DNA of 64,000 bases, taken from the NCBI GenBank assembly GCA_963971225.1, contig OZ020267.1:96213648-96277647 (forward strand), in the 5' to 3' direction. Of the stretch, positions 10,152-22,287 are shown piece after piece. The stretch is from Melieria omissa. Its lineage: Eukaryota > Arthropoda > Insecta > Diptera > Ulidiidae. Within the stretch, counting starts at the first letter, position 1. Each line of letters begins with the position of its first letter. Position numbers and translations under genes: made by a program. Below the pieces are notes generated by a model. It ran no database searches. It was not told the origin of the DNA and saw only the letters and a list, made by a program, of their open reading frames with translations.

Positions 10152-11190
10152 ATGTCAGATTACGTGCCTACAAATTACGATTTGCGGACACAGTTAATTT
10201 TGTGTTACCATTTGAAGAAAAACGCTTCTGAATCGCATCGAATGCTTGTGGAAGCTTACGGCGAGCATGCTCTTGGTCGCACACAGTGTAACGACTGGTT
10301 CAATAAACTTAAGTGGTGATTTTGATGTGAGAAACGAGGAGCGTGGCCGGCCACCAAAAAAGTTTGAAGACGCCGAATTGCAAGCATTGCTCGATGAAGA
10401 TGATGGCCAAACGCAAGAACAGCTCGCAGAACAATTGGGTGTTGACCGTCGGACCGTCGGAAAACGTTTAAAAGCAATGAGAAAAATTTTAAAGGTCGGT
10501 AGATGGGTGCCACATGAACTGACTGAAAGGCAGCAAGAAAACCGAAAAACCACTTGTGAAATGCTGCTCGCCCGGTACAAAAGAAAGTCGTTTTTGCATC
10601 GAATCGTAACTGGTGATGAAAAGTGGATCTATTTCAAGAATCCCAAACGAAAAAGATCGTATGTTAACCGCGGCGAAAGTGCGCAATCGACCGCAAGGCC
10701 AGATCGCTTCGGAAAGAAGGCCATGCTATGTGTTTTCTGGGACCAGCGTGGTGTCATATGGTATGACCTTCTAAAACCTGGTGAAACGGTTAACGGTGAA
10801 CGTTACCAACAACAATTGGCCGATTTGAACCGTGCTATACGCCAAAAACGCCCAGAATATGAAGCCAGGCAACACAAAGTAATTTTCCTCGATGACAACG
10901 CACCACCACACCGCACTAGAGCCACCAAAGAATTGGTTGCATCGTACAACTGGGAAGCTCTTGCTCATGCGGCTTACTCACCAGACTTGGCGCCTTCGGA
11001 TTATCACATGTTCGCATCGATGGGCCACGCATTAACGGAACGGCGCTTCAATTCTCACGCAGAAGTCAAAAAATGGATCGATAATTGGTTTCAGGCAAAA
11101 GACGAAACATTTTTTTGGCGAGGCATCCATAAATTGCCTGAGAGATGGGAAAAATGTGTAGCCAGCGATGGTTATTACTTTGAAGAATAA
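10152..11190 (+). pseudogene. Mariner transposase, one frameshift
   Basis: The protein would be about 345 residues, the normal mariner length. It starts MSDYVPTNYDLRTQL, continues with the helix-turn-helix region, and then breaks near 10311, where the frame is lost by a small deletion after the codons FNKLK. The rest, through 11190, is open. Catalytic DD34D motifs are all present: VTGDEKWIYF, VIFLDDNAPPH and YSPDLAPSDYHMF. The sequence style points to the mellifera (Ceratitis/honeybee type) subfamily. With a frameshift and a LINE in its 5' UTR the copy is inactive, although its ends could still be used in trans. Confidence 0.85.
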
Positions 11191-11265
11191 AATTGTAATC
11201 ATTTCCTCACAATAAACGTGTTTTTTCAAAAATAATTACCGGTTTCATAGGCGCATACCTGGTAT

Positions 11266-12290
11266 ACATACAGATCGTTTTTTTAATTTCTTCAATTTTT
11301 TCTGTATTAGATGTGGCGATATGATGCTATATTGGACCCGCCATCTTGAATTTCGTAATTCTGACATTGGATTCGTAATCAGCGACCCCAAAAACCCCCG
11401 AGTACAAGATTTCAGATCGATCGTTAAAGTTTTTGAGTTTTGGCCGCACTGTGCGTCAGTGTAAAAACATACTCCAGTTTTCGGAACCGTATCTTGTTCC
11501 CAATCCTGCCTAAGGGGTATGAGGGTTGAGAATCTAGAGTCGAAAACTAATGATGGTAACGAGTAATCAATGTTGTCATGTAGGTCAGGTGAACTGCCTA
11601 GAATTTGGCAATGACCGAAATCAGTACGTGTCCATCTGTTGATGGTGTTTGGTCTCACTGCAGAGATGGTAGCCATTTGTTTACCGAAAAGGTCAACAGG
11701 GAGAAAGTGGAGCAGGGCGTAAAGTCCTTTTGACGGTGCCGATCGCCAGTTATTATGAGCGCCGCCGATCTTTGAACTGAGTCCAGAGGTTTCTGGTTGG
11801 TTCCCTTATCAGGGCAGTCCACCATACTATTGCTCCATAGAAAAGAATGGCCCTTATCACTGAGATGTACATCCAGTACATAATACGTGGCTGGAGACCC
11901 CATTTCTTCCCAACTGCTCTTTTGCAAAAGTACAGTGCAACAGTGGCCTTGCAAACCCTTTCTAGTATGTTCGCCTTTCCAGTTAAGTTTCCTATCCAGC
12001 AGTAGACCAAGGTATTTGACCTGCGAGCTGACAGTTAGACTAGTCCCGTTAAGAGAGGGCGGGTCAAAAGTAGGAACTTGGTGCTTCCTTGTAAAAAGGA
12101 CCAGATCGGTTTTGGATGGGTTAATGCCCATACCGTTCCTAGAGCACCAAGATCCCAATAGGTTCAGGGCACCTTGAAGAAGATCGACCAGTGTTGGAGG
12201 GGTCTTCCCACATACCGCTATAGCCACATCGTCTGCCTATTCAACTACCCCTTACGGGAGGGGGGGAGTCTGAACGGACTTACCCTTCGC
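11266..12290 (-). pseudogene. Loa-like LINE, reverse transcriptase/RNase H fragment
   Basis: Read on the minus strand. It begins right beside the LTR at 12295 with a damaged YADD box (ADDVAIAVCG, stop just before it), continues with NPSKTDLVLFTRKHQVP and KYLGLLLDRKLNW, and ends with the start of an RNase H domain (FYTDA, about 11470). There are several frameshifts. The order and spacing match the better-preserved Loa-like LINE at 44876-47059. The upstream half of the reverse transcriptase is missing. The endonuclease part of presumably the same LINE lies beyond the LTR element at 13959-14604. Confidence 0.75.
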
Positions 12291-12294
12291 ATAT

Positions 12295-12643
12295 AGTCAA
12301 ATGTTGTCCCCTTACTTGAACCCTTCCCCACATTCCACATACTTATACTCTCACACGTTAGCTTTCCCACACCACAATCCGGACTTTGTTGACATAGTCA
12401 CGAACGGTTCGGATTTCAAACCAACAGATGCAGCTGCTTCTTATATAGGAATAACTGTTTAAATAAGAATAAATAACATAACTGCCTTGCACAATTCCTA
12501 ATTATGTATTATGAATATTATGTACACTTCTAAGTATATATAAATGAAATAGAATTAAGATTGCAATGTATCATTTCTGAATTCGAATAAAGATCAGTTG
12601 TGAAGAAGCAGCTCAAACGAACACAAGTGTGTTTCGACATCAC
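12295..12643 (+). repeat. 5' LTR
   Basis: It starts AGTCAAATGTTGTCCCC and is matched by AGTCATATGTGGTCCCC at 13810. It ends just before TGGCGACGAGG (12644), the probable primer-binding site. Polyadenylation-like AATAAAG lies near 12587. Confidence 0.7.
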
Positions 12644-13809
12644 TGGCGACGAGGAAAAAAACCACCAAGGCAAAAAACCAAAAAGGCAAACAAAATAAAG
12701 CACCAAGTAATAAGCAAAGTCAAGCGGCTGCAAAGTGTGCCATAACTGTGAGAAATTAAAAACCACACCAGCAAGAAAGTAGAACTATTTAGTAAAATAT
12801 AAAACAAAAAACGATTTTAATAAATGAGTGTAATTACTACAACAAAGTGATCTTAACTTGAGCAACAGAAAATTAAAAGAAGAGAAAAAGAAAAGAAAAA
12901 AAAACTAAAAACACAACTATTTTCAAGACTACAATTCACTACTTTTAATAAACAAAGGAGTGTAACATAAAAATAAAAACCAGAAATAAGAACTTGGCCC
13001 AAAAAAAAAGGGAGAATTCCAGCAGCGCAACTACAGCAACCGCAATTAATAGCCAGGAGATAAATTTTAAATCGAGCAGCTAATGCGCTAAACGCAATAA
13101 GGTGACCGTGCTTTAACTCTTCAACTGCTCCGTTCGGTGCTGAAATTTTGAGAGATTATCGAGCGACAAGTGTCAAGTAGCCGAGCGATCCCCTATCCGA
13201 ACGAAAGGTGTGCGCAACAAAAATCATTCAAAACTTCTTCGCAATTCCACAGTCAACAATTCAACAACGGCAACTACATAAGCAACGAACATCTAAAGTA
13301 TAACAGCAGAAACTAAAACAACAACGTAGCTACAATCAACAGCAGCTGTAGCTACAATATATCAACCCCATGGAGTGACCAGCAGACCAACGATCAGAAT
13401 GGCGAAAATCACAGTACTATTAATGATAATAACGACAATCAACGCATTTCTACAAATCAATAAACTGGAAAACGACAGGGTACGCGAGAATAAGGATCAG
13501 AGGAATAGAAATAATAAACCAAACAACAACAGTAATACACATAATACACCCTAAAGAACTCAGACAATTTATAAATAAGATAGAATATAATTTAGAAAAT
13601 AATCTCAATCAGTTCACTGTGAATGACAGGGAAATGTTATATGAGGAAATACAAATTATTAAAGCAAAGATAAATACATTAATACCAATAGAAGGAAATT
13701 AGAAACCATAACTGGCCCACTGTCAGGTCCCAAAAATAAACAAAATAAGATTGAAACAACAACAATGTAACTACTTTTCAACAGGGACTGTTGAATCTGG
13801 GGGTGGAGG

Positions 13810-13975
13810 AGTCATATGTGGTCCCCTAACTTGAACCCTTCCCCACATTCCACATACTTATACTCCCACACGTTAGCTTCACCACACCACAATCCGGACT
13901 TTGTTGACATTATAGTCACGAACGGTTCGGATTTCAAACCAACAGATGCAGCTGCATCTTAAACAGGAATACCTG
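13810..13975 (+). repeat. 3' LTR, truncated
   Basis: It is similar to 12295-12465 over about 165 bases and then stops abruptly at the LINE endonuclease sequence. A purine-rich tract (GGGGGTGGAGGAG, 13798-13811) precedes it, as expected for a polypurine tract. Confidence 0.7.
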
Positions 13976-15140
13976 TAATAACAGAGAAAGAGTGCTCTAT
14001 GGAGACTCTCCATTCTTTGAGCAAATTAGTGGCAAATTCATTAACCAACGACAAATCAAGAACCTCTTTACGAACCAAGGTAATGAAAGTGGGCTCATGC
14101 CCAGTGTTTACAACATATAGATTGGTGCTAACAATAAAATCAAAAAGTGACTCACCTTGCGGGTTTATGTCCGAACTGCCCCACATGGTGTGGTGGGCAT
14201 TGGCGTCTGTGCCGATAACCAATGGTTTTTGTCCTTCTTGGCCGCCGCCACTACATTTTTCAGCAGAATCGGTGGGGAATCCTCGGGGTCATCGTGGGCC
14301 ATGTATGCAGATGTAATTGTGGATGATGTTGTGGGGCCCCGTACTTCCAGCGCCGCCACTACGTTTTCCGCATCACTGAAATTGGTAAGTACAAACGCGT
14401 TAATATGTTTTTTAATGAGGATACAGGATCTGTTTTTACCTCCGCAGGGTATGTACAGAGTCCTGTATCCTGGTGCGTTGAGACCACGAATGCGCCGTTG
14501 CAGACCCAGAGTTCTTGCACGAGCGCTATCTCCTCCCCATTTTTTGAAAGTCGGAGGAGAAGTGCGGCAAATGCCGCTTTGGAGTGGTGCAAGTTCATTT
14601 GCACCCTTTTTCATGTCCACCCGTGGGAGGGTCCGACTGTGCGACGATAGTGCTGTATGCGTCATCGGAGTGGGAAGACAGCAGCAGTTCGTCCTCGGAG
14701 GGTCCTCCAAACAGGTCACGGACCATGTATGACGTAGATCCTCGGACGTAACAGTGGCCGCCTCTTCCAAGTCTAACACCTTCATGGCCTGTGCATCAGT
14801 AACCACATTTGTGTCGTGGCGGTAGACGTGCAAAGTCAGATGAGAAAAACATAAGTTAATCTCACCCTTCCTTGCAGCAAGGGGGGCTAGGGATTCCTCG
14901 TTTAGGATGATGACCATCAGACGCAAGTTACCCACGGCCTCACCAAGTCTGGCCACCCTCCAGTTGGCGGTAGGTAGGTCAGGATTACCCAGCTTAATCA
15001 GCTGTAGAATAGTCCCAGGGTCGGAATAAATAGCCGGAACCCACGTCCGAGAGCGGGAACGATTTGGGATATTGTCCCTCGTTACGGCCTCAAGCCATGC
15101 ACCAGTGACACGCAGTCGCCAGGTCTTGGCGACAAAACGT
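13960..15140 (-). pseudogene. Loa-like LINE, ORF1 C-terminus and endonuclease
   Basis: Minus strand. From about 15130 down to 14640 the translation resembles the C-terminal domain of LINE/gag ORF1 proteins (KTWRLRVTGAWLEA, then NPDLPTANWRVARLGE and ILNEESLAPL). From 14604 an AP-endonuclease begins (MQMNLHHSKAAFAALLLRLS, EIALVQELWV) and continues, in two further frames, through AYMAHDD to GTDANAHHTMWGSS and LDLSL. Three frames are used, so at least two frameshifts are present. The endonuclease stops at 13975, where the truncated LTR begins. About 300-400 residues that should join it to the reverse transcriptase fragment at 12290 are absent. Confidence 0.7.
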
Positions 15141-15149
15141 TAAAAACGC

Positions 15150-18100
15150 GTGCGCACTTTCCACTTAAAACGCCGAGAATCACTTGCACGTAAGAAAATG
15201 CGCACCTTTAGACACCTGTCTTGTTTATTTCACCGAAATTTTAGATTCGAAAAGATTAAAAGCGCGGAGCACAAGAAAATTGTGTGCACATCGGTGCAGT
15301 GTTGCCAGACATTTCAACTACACATACACCAACACAAAAAAAATAAAATTATAAAATAACTGTACATATACCATTCCCAAAAACCTTTAAAATCCAGTTC
15401 ACATATTACACACTGGTACCCCGCCACTGTCCGCTTTTCGTGTACATTTCTCTGTACACATACAAAATAACGCAGTGCAGTAAGCATTCCCGCAACTGCA
15501 CATAATTTTGCGCTTTTTGTTTGCACATTCCCTCTTGTGCGACCTACGCAGGCAAATCAGCAAAAACTCCCGCCCCAGGAGCGAAATTTTTTTCTTTGTA
15601 TTGTTAATTTTTAATTAAAAAAAAATGTCTACTATGGAAATCACCCGCTTCGTAAGTGAATTTACATAAATAAGATCATGGCACACCGGGTGTGCAGCTC
15701 GCTCCTCGGAAAATTTTTAGTTCGAGGAGCGGATTGAACACCATTTGTGCAATGTAAGGTAAAATGAAAATGCATCATAAAAAAAATTATAAACAATTAT
15801 TTCAAAAATAGTTAGATAATATAAAATCGTTGTGTTGCTTTCAGTAATAAAGAACAAAATGTAATGCAAAGAAATTTTTAAAAAGTAGTAAAAAGTAAAA
15901 AAAAAAAAAGTTGAATAATGAAAAAATAACCAATGCCAAATTTTGTTTTCCTGTACTTTACAGATTTCATTAGTTACAGAAAAATCTTATTTCGACGACT
16001 AGTTTACTCAGAATAACTGATAATGGCACATTACAGTTATTGCACACACGGTGTGCAGGCTGTCTTATAGCCTCGGAAATCCATTGCACACACGGTGTGC
16101 AATCGGTCTCGAATTGGTTAACAAGAATAAATGCTAATAGTATCTATCTTGGTAACATTCTAATCCGAAGCTCCCAAAAAATATGCACGTTCATAAGTTA
16201 AAAAATCTGCAACGCTGGTGGCACCAATGTCTGCTCTCAGGTTTGAATTGCTCGTAAACGAACCACTTCACTATAACTTTGCACACTTTTGAGGCACCAT
16301 TGAGAGTCTCGAGAGGTGGTTGGTGTCAGCGCTTCACATTTGTTTGAAGCATGTTGAACTTGTAAAAAACTTTTGATTGAATTTTCCAATTAAACTTATT
16401 TTCTACTTAATGCAAAGTGCTTTCAACAAAATTCCTGCGTATTTTGCGCCTTTGTAGCTTTCAACAAGCCACACAAAAACTGCCGTTATTGATTTGTGTT
16501 GCAAAAAATGTTAGTTTTATGAAATGTGTACGAATGGTTGGCAGATAAAAAAGTGCGACGGCTTGGTGCCGCAACAGCGTAGTGAAGTTCAACAAGCGCC
16601 ATCGACACTAGTGAGCGAAATTCCCGATTTTTTGGGGCACACCGCATAAGGCGCTTTGCTGGCGAGTATACTACACAATCTGATAGGCGTCGGCGAAAAC
16701 ACGTGCAACAGCAGCAACAACAACATCAACAAAATGAAATGAAGTCGAAATTTGTAGCGTTCAAAGGTGGAATGAGGGGCGTGTGATGTGTGGCGGCGCC
16801 ACTGGGTTGAGTGACTGCATGCTTGTCTGTCGGTCGGTTGGTTGTTTGGTTGGCTGCTTTGTTTGATGCTGTTGCTGATTGCATGTTGCATGCGCTTACC
16901 TGCTTTGCAACACTTCTTTGCATGCCTGCCACACATTCGTCGGCATGCAGCGCGGTTTGTGTGCTTTTTGTGGCGTGCTGGTGGTGAGCGCGCAGCGTGA
17001 GAGGAGGTGTGTGCGGCGCCATTGGTGCAAATAGTTTGCCAAAAGTAAATTGAATTTGCCAGCTATGAGCATATGTGCTCACGGCATATGATCGAGTACT
17101 TGAGATATGTAAAGTTGTGGCATATTTTCAGGCACCTGAGCGTGCGTGAATGAAATTGCGCGCACAATGGTTGGCACTAAATGAAATGAGTGCTTTTCGA
17201 TGTCGAAATAAATGACTTGGTATTGGTAGAAGTATTGTGATAATAATTTAAGAAGGCATTACATTTCTTATAAGGAAGGCTACGAATTTTCTCTGTCTTT
17301 TTAATATATTAAATTTTTAATCAATAAACTCAATAAATTTAAGAGAATCATTTGGAGCACAGAAATCTAAAAACAATATATCAAAAACTACGGAATGATT
17401 ACAAGCCAACGTGAAAAATTGAGTGTTACAAAACATTGAAGTTCAAGGTTTATGAGTAAATTCTCTAGATCCATAGCCAATAGCGGACAGATTGTTCAGC
17501 AAGAGTGGAAAATGTGTGAGTTCCGGAAACAATTGTTGGTATTTGTACCAATAGAAGTTTTTCCTCTGATCAAGGATTTTGAGGGCAGTCCAAGGTGGAA
17601 CCACCGATAACTCATCAACTTACCTTATAACTTACTCACCTTATAACCATCATTAATCATCATTGATAAGTTGTCTGTGGTGGAACGCAGAGAAGCAGCA
17701 AAGTACTCTACGAAGGTTTTGAACCAGAAAACGGCGACTTTATCCTCCAAGGATCCTACACATCTCATCAAACAGAATGCATAATACATGTCATTCGTTT
17801 GTGGCGAGTAGATAAATTACACTACTCGACACGAAAAGTGCTTCTAAAAATAAAAGTATTTTTTAGACTAATCTTTGGCTGGTGAACACGAAACCGAAAA
17901 TCAAAAAATTTTCTTAAGAAGCGTTTTCGAAAAAACTTCGAAAAACATGATTTTCCTTCTTATTTCAGTTATGACCACATATCTCGTAAACCATCCATCC
18001 GACTAACACCGTTGTGGTCCGTCGTTCCGAAGGTAATTAACTAACCTTTCCAACGATATATAGACTGTCCAAATCAGATGAGATTTGGGGAAGTTACTGA

Positions 18101-18480
18101 TGGTGAAAGTTGAAAAAATTGAATTTTCGAATTTATTGAAACTGAAAGAGTCATTGTGGTTTAAGATGTTTTAAATTCCTGATTAAACTTTAAACTTTCG
18201 CGATTGACTTTATCTTAAATTGATTAAGTCTTTGGATATTTCTTATCGTCAGTTGTCTGGAGGTTTTCTCGACAAAATTCTGGTGTAACCATTTCAGAAA
18301 CCATTCTTGCTTGTGTCCTCTGGGCAGTTCTCAGACAGATACCTGAAATGACTTTCTCCTAAATCTTAAAAAATACAGAAAATTCTTCCCAAAAGCTAAA
18401 AATTTATTTATTTATTTATTACTAATATGTTTTATAATTTGCGTCATTTTAAAGAATTTAAAATCTCATAAAAAAAATAA
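15150..18480. other. Spacer without recognisable gene; three GCACAC/GTGTGC palindromes
   Basis: No coding signature is visible. Open frames at 16589-17082 are low-complexity or lie in CA/TG-rich sequence. Palindromes lie at 15681-15695, 16041-16057 and 16083-16103. The region 16200-17200 has the CAG/CAA-rich texture usual for dipteran intergenic or intronic DNA. Confidence 0.5.
15681..16103. repeat. Three spaced GCACAC...GTGTGC palindromes
   Basis: GCACACCGGGTGTGC (15681-15695), TGCACACACGGTGTGCA (16041-16057) and ATTGCACACACGGTGTGCAA (from 16083). The last two are 42 bases apart and nearly identical. They could be transposon ends or paired protein-binding sites. Confidence 0.6.
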
Positions 18481-18487
18481 AAATATA

Positions 18488-21062
18488 CAGTGGTGAGCAA
18501 AATAATATGAACAGGAATATGTATGCATTTAAACTTCGCATAAAAATGAAACCAATTAAAAATTACCATACAAGTTTCCAGACCATTTTATTTATATTTT
18601 GTTAAATGTGGCTAAACATTGTTTTATTTTCAAGATTAGTTGCAGCCCAAGAAAATAATGTAATTAACCAAAACATAGAGAACAAGTTGTTCAAAATAAT
18701 AAGAAAAAGTTAAATGTTAATATTATTTTTGCTATTTAAACGACCAAATCCATTCTTTTGTTTAATATTTTGTGTTGTAGACCTTGCTGGTCTCCACTGC
18801 AATGCACCGCCTATCCATGGAGTCAATAAGCTCTCGACATCGTTGTACAGGAATTGCACTCATGACATTTGTGCTGCAGCCCATAATTTCTCCGTATTTT
18901 TTAATTTTTTAGTACCAATGCACAGTGATTCGACTCCATACAACCGCGGGACAAAATTAGAAGGAGTGGTCCGTTCTTCATAAAATTTGGTATACCAGTT
19001 AAACATGGTCTGCTGAACTGAAGTCTCCGTTTAGTTTTTCTTAAATTGTTAAAGTTTAGCAATGCCTGAGACTTAAATTTTCAATTTTCGTCGTTTTTGT
19101 TGAGCTATAGCACAGAACAAACAATATACAGAATGCGCATCTGGTGTAAAGAAAATTTTCTTCGCGGGTTCCAGCGGTACGACCCGTTTGTGGATGCGGG
19201 GGGAAGCAGTAAAGGGGATGAGAACGCACAGAGCGCGAGAGCGTGAGCTGAGAAGCTGCGACCGCGCACCACACACTGTGGTTGTTGTTGTTGGGCAACA
19301 AAGCGATGTGCCGCTTGCATGTTGGTGCTGGCTCGTGCTCGCTCTCCGCTTGCTTTTTGACAAACAAGAACAAGAAGTGGAGAGGCAGTTTCATAGAAAA
19401 ATTGATTGAGCGATCGCCAAGGCACATAAGGTGGTAGCACTACGAGAAAAACCAAAATTCAATGGATTTTATAAGTTCTTTACAAGCAGACCAGTAAAAT
19501 AGAAGTTGTAAAAAGTAAGTACAAATGGCTACAATGAAATATATGTGTTAAATATTGAAACAACCAAGACGCATTAAGAAAGTGATAATAAGTGGAAAAC
19601 TATTGCTACAATGTTGTGCTAATTATCAAAGAATGCTGCAACTACCTATTGAATTTGCCTTGGCGATTGCTTTGCCAAATCAACCACTTTCAATGTGCAC
19701 GAGTAAAGCCAAGCTGGCTTGCTGCGCAAGCCAGCCGCAACAACATTGCGTGTTGTTGTCGAAATGAGAATAAAGCCCAAAAAAAATCGAATGTATGCGT
19801 ATACAATACATCAATTCGCGCTTACTCTCTCGGTTCCCTTTACATTTTCCTCACCTTTGTTGCTTCCCGCCCGCGTCTGAAATGAAATCGCAAAATTATT
19901 TCAGATGCGCCTTCTGTATACTGTTTATTCTGTGGCTATAGCAACGAGTGTGTTGGCTAGATTTTTCAGATTTTACATTTAATCGGTAACGTCAACATTG
20001 ATTATTCCTTTGCAATAATAATAGATGTAACGATAATAATAGATGTATGTTTTGCATTTTTGCATATTTTATCATTTTTCGTGCTGATTGCATACTTTTA
20101 GGCATAAATTAAATAAATTTTGTCGAAAAATACGTGTTTAGACAACTTTTCAAATTTAATTATTTTCTGAGATCGGAAGATATCGGAGGATGTAATTACA
20201 TTATCCGACAAAGAAAGAATGCTTCTAAAAATGAACAAAAATCCAGGAACATACTTTCACACACTTTTTAGATATTTCCCTCTAAGTTTTGCCAATTTTC
20301 AGATTTTTAATTTGGAAAAATATTTTGATTTAAAAGTGATGTAAAAGCCTCAGCTTTGAAAATGTTTGAGATAACATTAAAACCGAAAATGGCCACATCA
20401 TTTCTTATTCTATATTGAAAGTTCCAGCAACTTTGTGTTCACATTTTTTTGAGAAAAAAGTTTCAACTTTGAGCCAGTTTTGCACAGACACTAATTAATT
20501 TTGTGCACAGATTTTTTGGGGTTTTCTTAGTTCGAGTTTTACCTTTCAAATGACATCAAAATCGTTAAATTCTGAGACCATACATTTTTTGAATTTTGTC
20601 TATGGAACGAATCACTGTGCAAATGTTCAATTGGGTTTAGGTCTGAACATTTTGCGCTGCAAACCAATCTTTGGCCAGGCGAGATGTGTGTTTGGATAAT
20701 ATTGTATATTTCGCGATATGTTTTTCCTTCTTCTATCATCGCCCTGATCATTTGTCTTTCCACATTTGTGAAAGTTTTACCGCGACCCATTTCCATGGTT
20801 AATGAACAGGTATAGTTTTGGGATACTTTTAAGAAGCACCCTTTGATTAAATTCTCTTTTCGAGCATCTGAAAAGGAATTTTTGCATTCTTTCCACCATG
20901 GGTCCCAATCTAAATCGACACAGTACTTAAATTATTTCCATACTTTAGAAGTCTACTTTTAGAAGTCTTTAAAAATGTTTTTTTCTATTCCAAAATGTCA
21001 CTTCAGTTAGTCCAGAGGAATATCTCAAACTATGAAATTACTCGAAATTGCACTCACCACTA
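18488..21062 (-). mobile_element. Tc1-like transposon remnant
   Basis: The left tip is CAGTGGTGAGCAAAATAAT (18488), and the right tip ends GCACTCACCACT (about 21050-21061), an imperfect inverted match. Both lie next to TA. The transposase is read on the minus strand: an N-terminal helix-turn-helix start at 20796 (MGRGKTFTNVERQMIRAMI), joined by an internal deletion to a C-terminal DLNPIEHL motif. A second C-terminal piece lies at 18990-18770. About 19080-20500 in between shows no transposase and may be inserted or filler sequence. Confidence 0.6.
20530..20796 (-). pseudogene. Tc1-like transposase, internally deleted
   Basis: The start MEMGRGKTFTNVERQMIR, followed by EEGKTYREIYNII, is a Tc1-type helix-turn-helix DNA-binding start. 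Within about 15 residues it passes into CSDLNPIEHL, the family's third catalytic box (Glu of PIEH). The whole central region with the first two Asp boxes is therefore missing. The resulting 85-codon frame is a typical internally deleted non-autonomous copy. Confidence 0.7.
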
Positions 21063-22020
21063 ATACTTTTATTAATTTATTGCATACTTTAGGGAATTCA
21101 AAGTTTCTTTATTAAGCTAAGCTTTATTGCAAGTAAATTCAGCCTTTTGTTCTTCCAGAGAATGTTAAAATCATATTGGAAAAATATGCAAACATTGTTA
21201 TTGTTATTACATTGAAACGTTGTAGTTGTTGTGGCCAATTATTTACAAAAGTTGCCACCAGTAAATACTTGGCACAAGTTCTTGCAGCAGTCTTGTGATA
21301 TTTGTGCAGCAAAAGTTGGCAATAAATTTAATAAAAAATTTGCATTGTCTCTGTAAGCTCACCTTGAGACGAGCTACAAACAATTGGCCCGTCCTTAGGG
21401 GCCTTAGGAAAGTGTTTTGCAGAGAGTGGTCGGGTATGGGGGGCGAAGATTAAACTGATTGCAGTGCAGCTTACGCACATTCCGTTGTAGTGAAGTTTTC
21501 TAGTGCTGCAACTTCTTGTTTTGCAACGCCAGCTGGCAGTCCGTCCAGCTGCTGCAACTTGCGCTTTTAGCCAACCACTGCAACCTGCCGGCACTTCTTG
21601 CTCGGTCGCCCGCTAATGTCACCTTTGCGACGTCTGCTGTCTTGGCTGGCATAAGTGGCCTGCCATGTGTAACGAGCGGGCAGCATGTGGTCGATGGGCA
21701 GCGTGCGTTGCCACTGTGGTGTTGCTGGTGTCACTGCCACATGCTGACACCCTGAGTGTGTATGTGTGTGTGTGTGTGTGCGCGTGCTGCCACTTGACTG
21801 CAGCCAACTCTGCTGCACGTAAAACTTTTCCTTAATCTTGTTTACATTTTATGACAAGTTATGAAAATGAAAAGATTAGGCAACAACAATGCAATGCCCT
21901 GCACCGACATGTATTCCACTCATTGACAAAGTTGCATAAAACCAAATAAAAGCATTGTGCAGTTTCAAGTGCCATTCCCACTTCCAACCAACCCACCTCT
22001 CTCTTTGGCTCACTTATTTA
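21063..22020. other. Spacer; (TG)n microsatellite
   Basis: No gene is recognised. A TG/GT dinucleotide repeat lies at 21754-21782. Several GC-richer open frames here (21328-21818) occur on both strands and show no domain. Confidence 0.5.
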
Positions 22021-22028
22021 ATTCCTAC

Positions 22029-22279
22029 CAGTGTTGCCACTTGAACAATTTTTTCCCGACCAAACTTCCGACCAAATCCGACCACAATCGACCTAATTAA
22101 AAATTTTCGTTATCTTTAAAGTAATTTTTTAAATAAATTTTTTTTTTATAAATTTCTTTGTACTAATGAAAAGCTGTTCATATCACAAAACGGACCGAAA
22201 TTCGTTTAAGAAGACCAGCAGACAAAAGTAAAAAAATCTGACCAATTTTGGTCCGAAAAGACCAAAAGCGGCAACTCTG
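22029..22279. mobile_element. hAT-type MITE (251 bp)
   Basis: The ends CAGTGTTGCCACTT and AAGCGGCAACTCTG are inverted repeats with two mismatches. A perfect 8-bp target duplication ATTCCTAC lies at 22021-22028 and 22280-22287. An 8-bp duplication with CAG(T/A)GTTGCC tips is typical of hAT elements. It is non-coding. Confidence 0.85.
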
Positions 22280-22287
22280 ATTCCTAC

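Larger units (their letters stand above)
6811..11262 (+). mobile_element. Mariner element, full length, interrupted by a LINE
   Basis: Inverted ends start CCAGGTATGCGCCTATGAAA at 6811, and the complementary copy ends at 11262. Both are flanked by TA (6809-6810, 11263-11264). The transposase frame lies at 10152-11190. Everything from about 6855 to about 10030 is an inserted I-like LINE, so the mariner itself is only about 1.3 kb, normal for the family. Confidence 0.85.
12295..13975 (+). mobile_element. LTR retrotransposon remnant (gypsy-like), internally deleted
   Basis: A 5' LTR (12295-12643) and the first ~165 bases of a 3' LTR (13810-13975) bracket about 1.2 kb of A-rich internal sequence. 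The internal part holds a leader and short frames. One of these (13399 onward) opens with a hydrophobic, signal-peptide-like stretch and then becomes charged; another ends shortly before the 3' LTR. No gag, protease, reverse transcriptase or integrase motif remains. ATAT precedes the 5' LTR, which fits the 4-bp target preference of the 17.6/297 group of gypsy elements. The right flank is lost. Confidence 0.7.

Noticed and set aside
13399..13715. An envelope gene in the LTR remnant
   Set aside because: Only a short hydrophobic start and a charged segment, separated by stops. Too little to call an envelope protein.
15297..15312. A second hAT tip (CAGTGTTGCCAGAC)
   Set aside because: No partner end or 8-bp duplication was found nearby.
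16589..17082. Open frames of 115-118 codons on the minus strand
   Set aside because: Low-complexity, overlapping frames with no domain and no splice-consistent structure. Probably chance frames in CA/TG-rich sequence.
19056..19455. Three overlapping minus-strand open frames
   Set aside because: All are Ser/Arg/His-rich without family features, and they lie inside the gap of a Tc1-like remnant.
21328..21818. Several overlapping open frames on both strands
   Set aside because: They run through a TG microsatellite and GC-richer spacer. No conserved motif, and frames on both strands are equally open.
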